Shown piece by piece: positions 45,298-53,826 of a DNA stretch of 64,000 nucleotides (positions are counted from its first letter, which is position 1; every line of letters starts with the position of its first letter). A program made the position numbers and the translations under genes. The notes under the pieces were generated by a model. It was given only the letters and a program-made list of their open reading frames with translations. It searched no databases and had not been told where the DNA came from. Source of the DNA: Streptococcus sanguinis (GTDB lineage Bacteria; Bacillota; Bacilli; Lactobacillales; Streptococcaceae); NCBI RefSeq assembly GCF_003943735.1, contig NZ_RJMV01000001.1, forward strand, positions 355,552 through 419,551, written 5' to 3'.

Positions 45298-47028
45298 ATG
45301 CACAAGAAAACGATTATTGATTTTAAGCAGTTGGGCCAACGCCTGATTTTTACGAATCCCATCAAGGAGCTAAAGACTCGCCGTCTTGACCAAGTGGAGG
45401 AACTTTTGGCAGAGATTGAGGGTTGGCAGGAGAAAGGATACTATGCTGTCGGCTATGTCAGCTATGAAGCAGCTCCAGCCTTCGAGAAAAAGTTCCAAGT
45501 TCATGCGGCCCCGCTCCAGAAGGAATACCTCCTCTACTTTACTATCCACGATAAGGCTGAGGAGGCTGCCATTCCCTTGACCTATGAGGAAGTGGAAATG
45601 CCAGCAGCTTGGCAGGGGCTGACTTCTGATCAAGAGTACCAGAAGGCTATCGAGACCATTCATCATCATATCCGCCAGGGCGATACCTATCAAGTCAACT
45701 ACACGGTGCAACTGTGCGCGGAGCTCAATCCTGAGGATAGCTTGGCTATTTACAATAGGCTGGTCGTTGAGCAAAATGCGGCCTACAATGCCTATGTAGA
45801 GCATGACGAAACCGCCATCTTGTCCATCAGCCCCGAGCTCTTTTTCGAGGAGCACCGAGGTCAACTGACAACTCGTCCTATGAAAGGAACCACCAATCGG
45901 GGACTGACCTTAGATCAGGATAGAGAGCAGGCTGCATGGCTGGCTCAGGATTCTAAAAACCGAGCAGAAAATATGATGATTGTCGATCTGCTACGCAATG
46001 ATATGAACCGCATTTCTCAGACGGGCAGCGAGCGGGTTGAGCGTCTCTGCAACGTCGAGCAATACTCTACAGTCTGGCAGATGACCTCTACCATTAAAAC
46101 CCTACTGCATGAGGGAGTCGGACTGGCAGAGCTTTTCAGAGCGCTCTTTCCTTGCGGATCCATCACAGGCGCACCTAAGATTTCGACCATGGCAATCATC
46201 AAGGCGACAGAAAAAGCTGCCCGCGGGGTCTACTGCGGTACAGTCGGTATCTGTCTGCCAGACCAGAGACGGATTTTTAACGTCGCCATCCGCACCATTC
46301 AGCTGGAGGGAAGGAAAGCCATCTATGGCGTTGGCGGCGGCATCACTTGGGACAGCACCTGGAAATCTGAATACATCGAAACCCAGCAAAAATCTGCCGT
46401 CCTCTATCGAAAGAATCCGCGATTCGACCTGATTTCTACTGGAAAAATAACGGATGGAAAACTGACTTTACAAGTCCAACACCTGCAAAGACTGACGGAA
46501 GCAGCTAGCTACTTCGCCTATCCTTTTGACCAAGACAAACTAGAGCAAGAGCTAGAAGAAACATGCACTCAGCTAGACAAAGAAAAAGATTATAGGCTAC
46601 GTATAGCTCTTAAAAAAGACGGCAGTATTGGGCTAGAAACGGCTCCTCTACTACCTCTGACAAAGACTTTCATAAAGGCAAAACTGGTCGAGCAAACAGC
46701 CAATCTAGCCCAGCCTTTTACCTATTTCAAAACCAGTCATCGTCCTCATCTAACCTTGGAGCAGCAAGAACAGATTTACTACAATGCCCAAGGCCAGCTG
46801 CTGGAAACCTCTATCGGCAATCTGCTGCTGGAACTAGACGGCAGGCTCTACACGCCTCCAGCTGAACTGGGCCTGCTCAAGGGCATCTACCGCCAGCAGT
46901 TATTAGATAAGGGTCAAGCTACTGAGAAAGTTTTAACTCTGGCTGACCTAGCTCAGGCTGAGAAAATCTACGCCTGCAACGCAGTCAGGGGACTGTACGA
47001 GCTGGAGATTGATAAGGGAGAGCTCTGA
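45298..47028 (+). CDS. pabB: Fused aminodeoxychorismate synthase component I / aminodeoxychorismate lyase
   Basis: 576 aa. Residues ~1-345 are a PabB chorismate-binding domain (PMKGTTNRGLT near 193, DLLRNDMNRI, FPCGSITGAPKISTM, GGGITWDS, EYIETQQKSAVL). Residues ~370-576 are a PabC-like class IV PLP-dependent lyase (TDGKLTLQVQHLQRL, LETSIGNLLLELDGRLYTPP, LLKGIYRQQLL). The fusion makes p-aminobenzoate for folate from chorismate and needs a PabA glutaminase, not seen here. No ribosome-binding site precedes the ATG. Followed 1 bp later by a hydrolase gene. Confidence 0.92.
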   Translation: MHKKTIIDFKQLGQRLIFTNPIKELKTRRLDQVEELLAEIEGWQEKGYYAVGYVSYEAAPAFEKKFQVHAAPLQKEYLLYFTIHDKAEEAAIPLTYEEVEMPAAWQGLTSDQEYQKAIETIHHHIRQGDTYQVNYTVQLCAELNPEDSLAIYNRLVVEQNAAYNAYVEHDETAILSISPELFFEEHRGQLTTRPMKGTTNRGLTLDQDREQAAWLAQDSKNRAENMMIVDLLRNDMNRISQTGSERVERLCNVEQYSTVWQMTSTIKTLLHEGVGLAELFRALFPCGSITGAPKISTMAIIKATEKAARGVYCGTVGICLPDQRRIFNVAIRTIQLEGRKAIYGVGGGITWDSTWKSEYIETQQKSAVLYRKNPRFDLISTGKITDGKLTLQVQHLQRLTEAASYFAYPFDQDKLEQELEETCTQLDKEKDYRLRIALKKDGSIGLETAPLLPLTKTFIKAKLVEQTANLAQPFTYFKTSHRPHLTLEQQEQIYYNAQGQLLETSIGNLLLELDGRLYTPPAELGLLKGIYRQQLLDKGQATEKVLTLADLAQAEKIYACNAVRGLYELEIDKGEL

Positions 47029-47029
47029 T

Positions 47030-47644
47030 ATGAAAGTTATCTTTCTGCACGGACTGGGGCAAGATGCGCATTCTTGGAAGAAAGTTCAAGAAGCCCTAGC
47101 CAATGTCCCAACGGAGTCGCTGGCTCTTTTTCTGAAGGGCAATGAAAGTTACCAAGACATTCGACAAGCAACCCTCCAGCACCTTCAAGCTGAAGAACAG
47201 CCTTTTATCTTAGTCGGTTTGTCACTCGGTGGCCTGCTGGCACTGGACCTTTCTGACCAAACTCTTCCTCATCTAAAGGGCTTGATTTTATCCGGGACTC
47301 AATACAATTTAGCAGATAATTTTCTCTACAGACTGCAGATTCTCGTCTTTAAACTGATGCCCAAAAGCGTCTTCACCAAGCAAGGGGCGGATAAAGGCCA
47401 GATGCTGCGGATTTTGACCGAACTGCGTAAGGTAAATCTTACTGATAAGGTAAAGAAAATCAAGCTCCCCAGCCTGCTTGTTTGCGGCAGCAAAGACAAG
47501 CCCAATCTAAAAGCTGCCTACAAACTTAACAAGCTGCTGAAAAATTCTCAGCTTTGCATTATAGAAAAGGGCGGCCATACTCTGAATAGCCAAGCGCCCG
47601 AAGCATTTGCTCAAATAATAGAGAAATTCCTAGATGAGTTCTGA
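47030..47644 (+). CDS. Alpha/beta hydrolase
   Basis: 204 aa from MKVIFLHGLGQDAHSW; a longer in-frame start inside pabB (47009) is rejected. Oxyanion motif HGLGQ, nucleophile elbow GLSLGGL (Ser ~66), acid near GSKDKPN and His in GGHTLN near the C-terminus. Substrate unknown. Its ATG is one base after the pabB stop, so co-translation is likely, but a link to folate synthesis is not implied. Small cytoplasmic esterase or lipase type. Confidence 0.8.
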   Translation: MKVIFLHGLGQDAHSWKKVQEALANVPTESLALFLKGNESYQDIRQATLQHLQAEEQPFILVGLSLGGLLALDLSDQTLPHLKGLILSGTQYNLADNFLYRLQILVFKLMPKSVFTKQGADKGQMLRILTELRKVNLTDKVKKIKLPSLLVCGSKDKPNLKAAYKLNKLLKNSQLCIIEKGGHTLNSQAPEAFAQIIEKFLDEF

Positions 47645-47669
47645 CCCTTTTACATGACAAACCAAAAAC

Positions 47670-47723
47670 TTTAGAAATATTTGAGAAATTCTTTATAAAT
47701 ATTTGAAGGTTTGGCGATATACT
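47670..47723 (+). promoter_or_regulatory. Heptad-array promoter A (ABC operon 1)
   Basis: Heptads TTTAGAA (47670), TTGAGAA (47681), TTTATAA (47692) and TTGAAGG (47703), each 11 bp apart, then -10 TATACT at 47718, 15 bp after the start of the last heptad. No good -35, as for an activated promoter. Confidence 0.75.
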
Positions 47724-47777
47724 AATTAATAAGAAGAGGAGTTTTCTCTCCTAAGCTCATGAAAAGGAGACTTAATC

Positions 47778-48686
47778 ATGGAAAATGTTTTGGTTTTACA
47801 GCAAGTCAGCAAAAAATTCGGCCGGCAGTACGCTCTGACCGATGTGAGTCTGACGATAAAAAAAGGAGATATTTACGGTTTGATTGGCAAGAACGGGGCC
47901 GGAAAGACCACTCTGATTAAGGTCATCACCCAGCTCTTGGAAGCAAGCAGTGGCAATGTCTCCCTCTTTGGCTCTCAGAACTATCAAGAATGGACGCAGA
48001 GCCTCAAACGGGTCGGATCGGTCATCGAAACACCGGTCGCTCACAACCACCTGACAGCCTATGAAAATCTCAGCTACTACTGTAAGCTCCGCCATATTCC
48101 CCATGCGGATAAGGTCATCCGTGAAACCTTGGAATACGTGGACTTGACAGATACCGGCAAGAAGAAATTCCGCGACTTCTCACTCGGAATGAAACAGCGG
48201 CTGGGTCTAGCTATCGCGCTTCTTACCAGACCTGACCTGATGATACTGGACGAACCTATCAATGGCCTGGATCCAGTCGGCATCAAGGAATTCCGCCAGC
48301 TGGTGCAGCGACTCAACGAGGAGTTTGGCATGACCTTTATCATCTCCAGCCATATCCTGTCTGAACTTTACTTGGTGGGTACTCGGTTCGGCATTATCGA
48401 GGAGGGACGGCTGATTCGCGAGATTTCCAAGGCGGAGTTTGAAGAACAGAGTGAAGACTATATCGTGCTTAAAACGTCACAGTTAGAAGAAGCCAGCCGG
48501 CTGATTCACGACCAGCTCATGCATCGCATCAAGGTGGTCAATGCTTCTGACGAGATTCATATCTTCACCCATTCTCATGAGATTAGCAAGATTGTCAAGG
48601 AACTTGCGGTCGCAGATATACCGGTGCAGGAGATTTACTATGCACGACAAAACCTAGAAAACTTCTTTACAGACTTGGTCAAATGA
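47778..48686 (+). CDS. BcrA/LanF-type ABC transporter ATPase 1
   Basis: 302 aa. Walker A GKNGAGKTT (37-45). Glu84 in VGSVIETP takes the Q-loop position, the E-loop seen in lantibiotic-immunity LanF and in BcrA proteins. Signature FSLGMKQRL (134-142), Walker B LMILDEPINGLDP (154-166), H-loop ISSHILSELYL. The C-terminal ~85 residues are the extra domain of this subfamily. AAGGAG before ATG. Followed by two permease genes, giving a full LanFEG-like set that probably expels a membrane-active peptide. Confidence 0.9.
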   Translation: MENVLVLQQVSKKFGRQYALTDVSLTIKKGDIYGLIGKNGAGKTTLIKVITQLLEASSGNVSLFGSQNYQEWTQSLKRVGSVIETPVAHNHLTAYENLSYYCKLRHIPHADKVIRETLEYVDLTDTGKKKFRDFSLGMKQRLGLAIALLTRPDLMILDEPINGLDPVGIKEFRQLVQRLNEEFGMTFIISSHILSELYLVGTRFGIIEEGRLIREISKAEFEEQSEDYIVLKTSQLEEASRLIHDQLMHRIKVVNASDEIHIFTHSHEISKIVKELAVADIPVQEIYYARQNLENFFTDLVK

Positions 48687-48702
48687 CAAAGGGAGGCTTA
48701 TC

Positions 48703-49455
48703 ATGATGGATTTCATTCGAGCCGATTTTTACCGGCTCATGCGTTCAAAAGGCTTTTGGATTACTGAGTTTTTCTGTGTGATTTTATCAGCAACCTTCTT
48801 CCAGGCAAATATTCATTTTGGAGCAAATATCTCCAGAAATGAGGCTGCTAGTCAATCTCTAGGAAAACTAACCGGCCTTCAAGCTCTGGACTATTTTGCA
48901 GGCAAAACAGACAGTCTGCTCTTTTTCACCATCATTGGTATCGGTATGGTCCTTGGAGTGGACCTGTCTCGGAAACTTTATAAAAACTGTCTGAGCTACG
49001 GCATCTCTAAGCTCAGCTATTATTTTTCTAAGTTCTTTGTTTGTGTTAGCATCGCAGCCTTTCACTTCCTGCTGATTTTATCTATCTCCTTTGTGACTGC
49101 TAGTCTGTCCAACGGAATTGGAAGTGCCCCCAGCTCTTTTTTGCCTCAGCTAGGAGCTGCTCTCTTCGTTCAATTTCTCAGCACGATTACATGGATTGCC
49201 ATCATTTCTTTTGTGCTCTATGCCAGCCACTCGATTATATCTAGCTTTCTGACCTATTTCCTTGGCGGTACTTTACTGACTATTCCCCTCATCTTTTATC
49301 CGGATAATGAATGGCTAATCTGTCTGACCCTGCGATTTAACACAAATATGGCAGCAGATGGCGGAGCTGTTATCAAGGCTATCCTGACAGTGGTAACGGT
49401 CACCCTGCTCTTTCTAGGTGGCGGGCTGATGGTTTTCAAAAAGAAAGATTTATAA
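48703..49455 (+). CDS. ABC-2-type permease (LanE/LanG-like) 1
   Basis: 250 aa with about six membrane helices. Begins MMDFIRADFYRLMRSKGFWITEFF and ends KKKDL, features shared by all four permeases of this region. An Asp-Leu-Ser-Arg-Lys-Leu-Tyr-Lys-Asn motif follows helix 2 (GVDLSRKLYKNCLSYG), typical of the family. GGGAGG 9 bp upstream. Encoded 16 bp after ATPase 1. Pairs with the next permease to form a heterodimeric channel, by analogy with LanE and LanG. Confidence 0.82.
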   Translation: MMDFIRADFYRLMRSKGFWITEFFCVILSATFFQANIHFGANISRNEAASQSLGKLTGLQALDYFAGKTDSLLFFTIIGIGMVLGVDLSRKLYKNCLSYGISKLSYYFSKFFVCVSIAAFHFLLILSISFVTASLSNGIGSAPSSFLPQLGAALFVQFLSTITWIAIISFVLYASHSIISSFLTYFLGGTLLTIPLIFYPDNEWLICLTLRFNTNMAADGGAVIKAILTVVTVTLLFLGGGLMVFKKKDL

Positions 49456-49492
49456 AAAGCAGGAACAATCTTAATCATTCAGAGGAGATTTC

Positions 49493-50185
49493 ATGTTACA
49501 TACTATTCAGGCGGAACTCTATCAGCTTGTCCGCTCCAAACCTTTTTGGCTAATAGAAGGGCTGCTCTTTTTTCTCATTTTCATCAGCTCTCTTGGTGAA
49601 AGCAACTTTAATTTTTATATCTCTACGTCTTCTGATCCAGAAGAAATAGTCATCCAAGGTTGGACAGGATTTGAAGCTCTCGGGCAGCTTGCTAAAGATT
49701 TCCTGCCCTTTGTCATGATTACTGTCCTTGTGCTCATTATCTTTCTGTTAGGTCGTGACCTGACTAGAAAATTATACAACAATATATTAGCTGGCGGGGT
49801 TTCTCGGAAAGAATTTTACTTATCCAAAATAGCTCTTCTTGTCATAATTATCATCTTTCAACTAATAACAGCTTTTGCTGTAGCCTTTATCTTTGGAAGC
49901 CTCTTCCATGGACTTGGGACTATGCCAAAGAACTTTTTCTGGAGCTTTTCCTTATCTTTCTTTCGCTCCTTTCTCTTTATTATGACCTGCAGTTCCGTAG
50001 TTACCTGTCTCCTCTACCTGACCCGCTCCACCCTGGTCAGCTATCTCGTCTTTTTCGCCCTGATTATGCTTCAGTCTAGCCTCGTCATCGTTTTCCCTCA
50101 GATAAATTCTGAACTATTCTTACTCTTTATCCTAGCTGGTTCTCTCTTAGGTGGTTACCAAGCCTTTCAGCACAGAGACTTATAA
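49493..50185 (+). CDS. ABC-2-type permease (LanE/LanG-like) 2
   Basis: 230 aa, about six helices, N-terminus MLHTIQAELYQLVRSKPFWLIEG, loop LGRDLTRKLYNNILAGGVSRKEF, C-terminus QHRDL. Paralogous to the other permeases in this cluster. Third gene of ABC operon 1, preceded by AGAGGAG and followed by a hairpin terminator. The presence of two permeases here but only one in operons 2 and 3 suggests that operon 1 keeps the ancestral three-gene arrangement. Confidence 0.82.
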   Translation: MLHTIQAELYQLVRSKPFWLIEGLLFFLIFISSLGESNFNFYISTSSDPEEIVIQGWTGFEALGQLAKDFLPFVMITVLVLIIFLLGRDLTRKLYNNILAGGVSRKEFYLSKIALLVIIIIFQLITAFAVAFIFGSLFHGLGTMPKNFFWSFSLSFFRSFLFIMTCSSVVTCLLYLTRSTLVSYLVFFALIMLQSSLVIVFPQINSELFLLFILAGSLLGGYQAFQHRDL

Positions 50186-50195
50186 ATCTAAGCAG

Positions 50196-50218
50196 TCAGC
50201 CCTTTGGCTGCTTTTTTA
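50196..50218 (+). terminator. ABC operon 1 terminator
   Basis: CAGCC-CTTT-GGCTG stem followed by CTTTTTTATT. Confidence 0.75.
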
Positions 50219-50244
50219 TTGATTTCGGGCTGGTTCTGCATTTC

Positions 50245-50298
50245 TTTAGAAATATTTTAGAATTTCTTGAGAAATATTTGAAGTCTAGCTTGTATACT
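50245..50298 (+). promoter_or_regulatory. Heptad-array promoter B (ABC operon 2)
   Basis: TTTAGAA (50245), TTTAGAA (50256), TTGAGAA (50267), TTGAAGT (50278), all 11 bp apart; -10 TATACT at 50293, again 15 bp after the start of the fourth heptad. Confidence 0.8.
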
Positions 50299-50329
50299 AA
50301 AATCAAACCTAAGAAAGCGAGAATATACC

Positions 50330-51238
50330 ATGCAAACTGTTTTAGAAGTAAAGCAAGTTACCAAACAATATGGCCAGCAATATGCCCTTGATCATGTGAG
50401 TCTTTCGATCCAGAAAGGCGATATTTATGGACTGATTGGCAAGAACGGAGCTGGCAAAACCACTCTTCTCAAGACCATTAGCCGGCTCATTCATGCCAAC
50501 AGCGGAACCGTTTCTGTCTTTGGTTCGCAGAACTCTAAGGAATGGAATGAAGCCCTGCGCAAGATAGGTACTGTCATCGAAACACCAGTCGCTTACAATC
50601 AGATGACTGCTTATCAAAACCTCAACTACTACTGCAAGGTCCACCAGATTGCCCAGCCCGACCAGCTCATCAAGGAAACCCTGGCCTATGTCGGATTGAG
50701 CAATACTGGTAAAAAGAAATTCCGAAACTTTTCGCTAGGAATGAAGCAGCGCTTGGGGATCGCTATTGCACTTATCAGCAAGCCTGAACTCATGATTCTA
50801 GACGAGCCCATCAACGGCCTAGATCCTCTTGGCATCAAGGAATTTAGACTGATGATTCAGCGGCTCAACCAAGAATTGGGAATCACTTTTATCATTTCCA
50901 GCCACATCTTGTCCGAGCTTTATCTGGTAGCCACCAAGTTTGGAGTGATTGACCAAGGACGGCTTGTCGCAGAATTCACCAAAGATGACTTTGACCGAGC
51001 CAGTGAAGATTATATCGTCCTCAAGACCAGCGATAGAGAGCAGGCTGCCAATCTCATCCAAGGCAAGCTCCACTACCAGCTCAAGGATGCTGATAAGCCT
51101 GACGAACTGCACATTGTTGCCCAAGAACAGGAACTAAATGACATCAACAGGGAGTTGGTCCTATCCAACATTCATGTCAATGGTATCTATGCAGCTCACA
51201 AAGATTTAGAAAAATACTTTACAGATTTAGTCCAGTAA
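50330..51238 (+). CDS. BcrA/LanF-type ABC transporter ATPase 2
   Basis: 302 aa, collinear with ATPase 1: Walker A GKNGAGKTT (37-45), E-loop GTVIETP (Glu84), signature FSLGMKQRLG, Walker B LMILDEPINGLDPLG, H-loop SSHILSELYLVATKF. Ribosome-binding site is weak (AAAGCGAG). Followed 11 bp later by a single permease, so the transporter is probably a permease homodimer or borrows a permease from operon 1. Controlled by its own heptad-array promoter. Confidence 0.9.
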   Translation: MQTVLEVKQVTKQYGQQYALDHVSLSIQKGDIYGLIGKNGAGKTTLLKTISRLIHANSGTVSVFGSQNSKEWNEALRKIGTVIETPVAYNQMTAYQNLNYYCKVHQIAQPDQLIKETLAYVGLSNTGKKKFRNFSLGMKQRLGIAIALISKPELMILDEPINGLDPLGIKEFRLMIQRLNQELGITFIISSHILSELYLVATKFGVIDQGRLVAEFTKDDFDRASEDYIVLKTSDREQAANLIQGKLHYQLKDADKPDELHIVAQEQELNDINRELVLSNIHVNGIYAAHKDLEKYFTDLVQ

Positions 51239-51249
51239 GGAGAAAAACC

Positions 51250-51945
51250 ATGTTACATACTTTTCAAGCAGATTTTTACCGCTTCTTTCGTTCCAAGGCT
51301 GTTTGGATTACCGAATTCATCTTTCTACTGACGACCTTGAGCGCAGTCTTTGGCAAATTAAATGCCGTCCAGCTTATACAAGCGGTGTCCAACGCTATCG
51401 GTAATAATACTTTTATCATCATTATCCTCTCTATGGTCGTCATCGGGACAGATCTGAACAAGCAACTTTACAAGAATACATTAACCAGCGGCGTTTCCCG
51501 TACTAGTTTCTTCGTCTCTAAAGCCCTAGTCATGGTCTGCGTAACGTTCCTGCAGTTGACTCTCTATTATAGCATCAACTTTATCCTAGCAGCCATTCTA
51601 AACGGTATTGGTGATTTATCCGCCACCTTCCTGCTTCAGTTTATTCTTCTATTCTTTGTGCAGTGCCTGACTGTCATTGCTTGGACAGCTATTATCTCCT
51701 TTATTCTTTATCTGAGTAAATCTATGATTGCTGCCCTGGGAGGTTACCTTTTCTGCGCATCTTTAACCGGAGCTCTTGCTCAATTTTATCCAAAATCTCT
51801 ATGGCTGCAGCATTTCACCATGAGCTTTGATTTTGAGACGCTTCAAAGTAGCGGTGTAACCTTAAGAATTGTTCTAATTGCCTTGGTTTTAGAAACAGTC
51901 TTCACCGCAGCAAGTCTTTATACTTTCCACAAAAAGGATTTATAG
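51250..51945 (+). CDS. ABC-2-type permease 3
   Basis: 231 aa, about six helices. MLHTFQADFYRFFRSKAVWITEF at the N-terminus, GTDLNKQLYKNTLTSGVSRTSFFVSKA in the first loop, FHKKDL at the end. AAGGAG upstream. Partner of ATPase 2. Very similar in layout to permease 2, consistent with local duplication of the ATPase-permease unit. Confidence 0.82.
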   Translation: MLHTFQADFYRFFRSKAVWITEFIFLLTTLSAVFGKLNAVQLIQAVSNAIGNNTFIIIILSMVVIGTDLNKQLYKNTLTSGVSRTSFFVSKALVMVCVTFLQLTLYYSINFILAAILNGIGDLSATFLLQFILLFFVQCLTVIAWTAIISFILYLSKSMIAALGGYLFCASLTGALAQFYPKSLWLQHFTMSFDFETLQSSGVTLRIVLIALVLETVFTAASLYTFHKKDL

Positions 51946-51950
51946 TAAAC

Positions 51951-51977
51951 AATGAGCTGGTTCTCGACTGGCTCATT
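51951..51977 (+). terminator. Probable ABC operon 2 terminator
   Basis: AATGAGC / GCTCATT stem with a 13-nt loop and a T-rich but broken tail. Confidence 0.5.
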
Positions 51978-52001
51978 TTAATCTTTTCAATTTTAAATTT
52001 C

Positions 52002-52055
52002 TTTAGAAATATTTTAGAATTTCTTGAGAAATATTTGAAATTTAGTTTGTATACT
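52002..52055 (+). promoter_or_regulatory. Heptad-array promoter C (ABC operon 3)
   Basis: TTTAGAA (52002), TTTAGAA (52013), TTGAGAA (52024), TTGAAAT (52035), all 11 bp apart; -10 TATACT at 52050, 15 bp after the start of the fourth heptad. Confidence 0.8.
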
Positions 52056-52090
52056 AAAAGTATAAACAAAGTAATTAAAGGAGAAACATC

Positions 52091-53023
52091 ATGCAAAATG
52101 TTTTAGAAGTGAAAGGACTCACTAAAAAATACGGTGATCAATATGCTCTGAAAGATGTCAGTCTTTCCATCAAGAAAGGAGAGATCTACGGTCTCATCGG
52201 AAAAAACGGTGCTGGTAAGACCACTCTGATCAAAATCATCACTCAAGTCATCTATCCTAGCGGAGGGACCGTATCTGTCCTGGGCTCTCAGAACCAACAA
52301 GAATGGACCAGAGCCCTCAGCCATACTGGATCTGTCATCGAATCCCCTGTAGCTCATGCCCACATGTCGGCCTATGAAAATCTGCGCTACTACTGTACCG
52401 ATCGGGGCATTCCAAATGCTGACAAAGTCATCAAAGAAACCCTGCAATATGTCGGCCTGACCGATACTGGAAAGAAGAAATTCCGTAATTTCTCTCTGGG
52501 GATGAAACAGCGGTTGGGCATTGCCATTGCCATTTTGGGGCGTCCCGACTTGCTCATTCTGGATGAGCCCATAAATGGTTTAGATCCAGTTGGGATTCAG
52601 GAATTTAGAGAAATGGTCAAGCGCCTCAATCAAGAACTAGGCATCACCATCATCATTTCCAGCCATATCCTGTCCGAGCTTTATCTAGTAGCAACTCGCT
52701 TTGGCTTTATCAATCAAGGGCATTTCATCAAGGAGCTGTCTAAGGAAGAATTTAACCGAGAAAGCGGCGACTATATCATCCTCAAAACGGATAATATCAA
52801 GCAAGCTGCCCATTTAGTGCAAGACAAGCTCGGCTACCAGCTCAGACCGACCAACAAGGAAGATGAGCTGCATATTTCTGGTAAGGTACAAGAAATTCGC
52901 AAGATTGCCAAGGAACTAGTCCTAGCCGACATCCCAATCGGGGAAATCTACTACGCCCACAAAGACTTAGAAAAATACTTTACAGACTTAATCAACCAAC
53001 AAGGAGGAAACACTCATGTTTAA
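52091..53023 (+). CDS. BcrA/LanF-type ABC transporter ATPase 3
   Basis: 310 aa. Walker A GKNGAGKTT (37-45), E-loop GSVIESP (Glu84), signature FSLGMKQRLG, Walker B LLILDEPINGLDPVG, H-loop SSHILSELYLVATRF. Eight residues longer than its two paralogues at the C-terminus (NQQGGNTHV); those last codons carry the AAGGAGG ribosome-binding site of the overlapping permease gene. Third copy of the ATPase in 5 kb, driven by heptad-array promoter C. Confidence 0.9.
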   Translation: MQNVLEVKGLTKKYGDQYALKDVSLSIKKGEIYGLIGKNGAGKTTLIKIITQVIYPSGGTVSVLGSQNQQEWTRALSHTGSVIESPVAHAHMSAYENLRYYCTDRGIPNADKVIKETLQYVGLTDTGKKKFRNFSLGMKQRLGIAIAILGRPDLLILDEPINGLDPVGIQEFREMVKRLNQELGITIIISSHILSELYLVATRFGFINQGHFIKELSKEEFNRESGDYIILKTDNIKQAAHLVQDKLGYQLRPTNKEDELHISGKVQEIRKIAKELVLADIPIGEIYYAHKDLEKYFTDLINQQGGNTHV

Positions 53024-53738
53024 TAGTATCAAGGCGGATTACTACCGTCTCTTCCGCTCCGTAGGATTCTGGGGAGTGCAGGCTTTCTGCATCTTTGGAA
53101 TTCTCCTCGCCATTTTCACTTCCAAAGTTGTCAGTTCCGACAACGGTATCTTTTTTGCCATAGATGTCGTCTCCTACAACAGCGGCATGCTCTTTATTGC
53201 CTGCAATGTCATGACTAGCTTGCTTCTCGGTGTTGATCTCAATGACAAACTTTATCACAATAACCTGACTACAGGCAAGACTCGGACCCAGTATTACTTC
53301 TCTAAAGCACTGGTTATCGGTAGCTTACTGCCTATGCAGTTCATACTGCTCTACATTTTAGGTATTGTCATCGAATTTGTCCGAACCGGCGGTAATATGG
53401 CAACCCTGCCAGCTAATTTCTGGGGACAATTCGCAATACTCTTTGTCATGCAGGTCATCTGTACCTATGCTTGGTACTGCATTACCAGCTTTGTCCTCTA
53501 CTTGACTCGAAACTATAGTGTCGTCTTTATCACCTATATCATGACCTACATCTTACTCGGCCTCCCTAGTCAAATGGTTGATGCCAATAATGAATGGTTC
53601 AAGGCTATCAAGATGGAGTTCGTCTACGGAGACGCTTCAATACCAAGTGTCATCATCAAAACAGCTATCTTTGCTCTCAGTCTGATCACGGTCTTTAGCT
53701 TAGCAGGACTGGCTACACTGAAAAAGAGAGATTTGTAA
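53016..53738 (+). CDS. ABC-2-type permease 4
   Basis: 240 aa, about six helices. Starts MFNSIKADYYRLFRSVGFWGVQAF and ends KKRDL like the other permeases; first loop GVDLNDKLYHNNLTTGKTRTQYYFSKAL. Its ATG lies inside the end of ATPase 3 (8-nt overlap), so the two are translationally coupled. More divergent in sequence than permeases 1-3. A strong terminator follows. Confidence 0.82.
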   Translation: MFNSIKADYYRLFRSVGFWGVQAFCIFGILLAIFTSKVVSSDNGIFFAIDVVSYNSGMLFIACNVMTSLLLGVDLNDKLYHNNLTTGKTRTQYYFSKALVIGSLLPMQFILLYILGIVIEFVRTGGNMATLPANFWGQFAILFVMQVICTYAWYCITSFVLYLTRNYSVVFITYIMTYILLGLPSQMVDANNEWFKAIKMEFVYGDASIPSVIIKTAIFALSLITVFSLAGLATLKKRDL

Positions 53739-53743
53739 AATAA

Positions 53744-53779
53744 AAACTCAGCTAATCACTAAATTAGCTGAGTTTTTTT
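53744..53779 (+). terminator. ABC operon 3 terminator
   Basis: Perfect 13-bp stem AAACTCAGCTAAT / ATTAGCTGAGTTT with a seven-T tail. The following TTGAGCGGATTT recurs at 55780. Confidence 0.9.
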
Positions 53780-53826
53780 GAGCGGATTTCACCCTTTCTG
53801 GTCTAGCCCTCTTTATCGGCTTTCTT

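Noticed and set aside
47756..47850. Small ORF overlapping the start of ATPase 1
   Set aside because: It begins at an ATG without a ribosome-binding site and runs out of frame through the ATPase gene.
50251..50277. CodY box in the heptad arrays
   Set aside because: The central part (ATTTCT-TG-AGAAAT) is symmetric in arrays B and C and loosely resembles a CodY site, but it has several mismatches and is absent in arrays A and D, while the heptad phasing is kept in all four.
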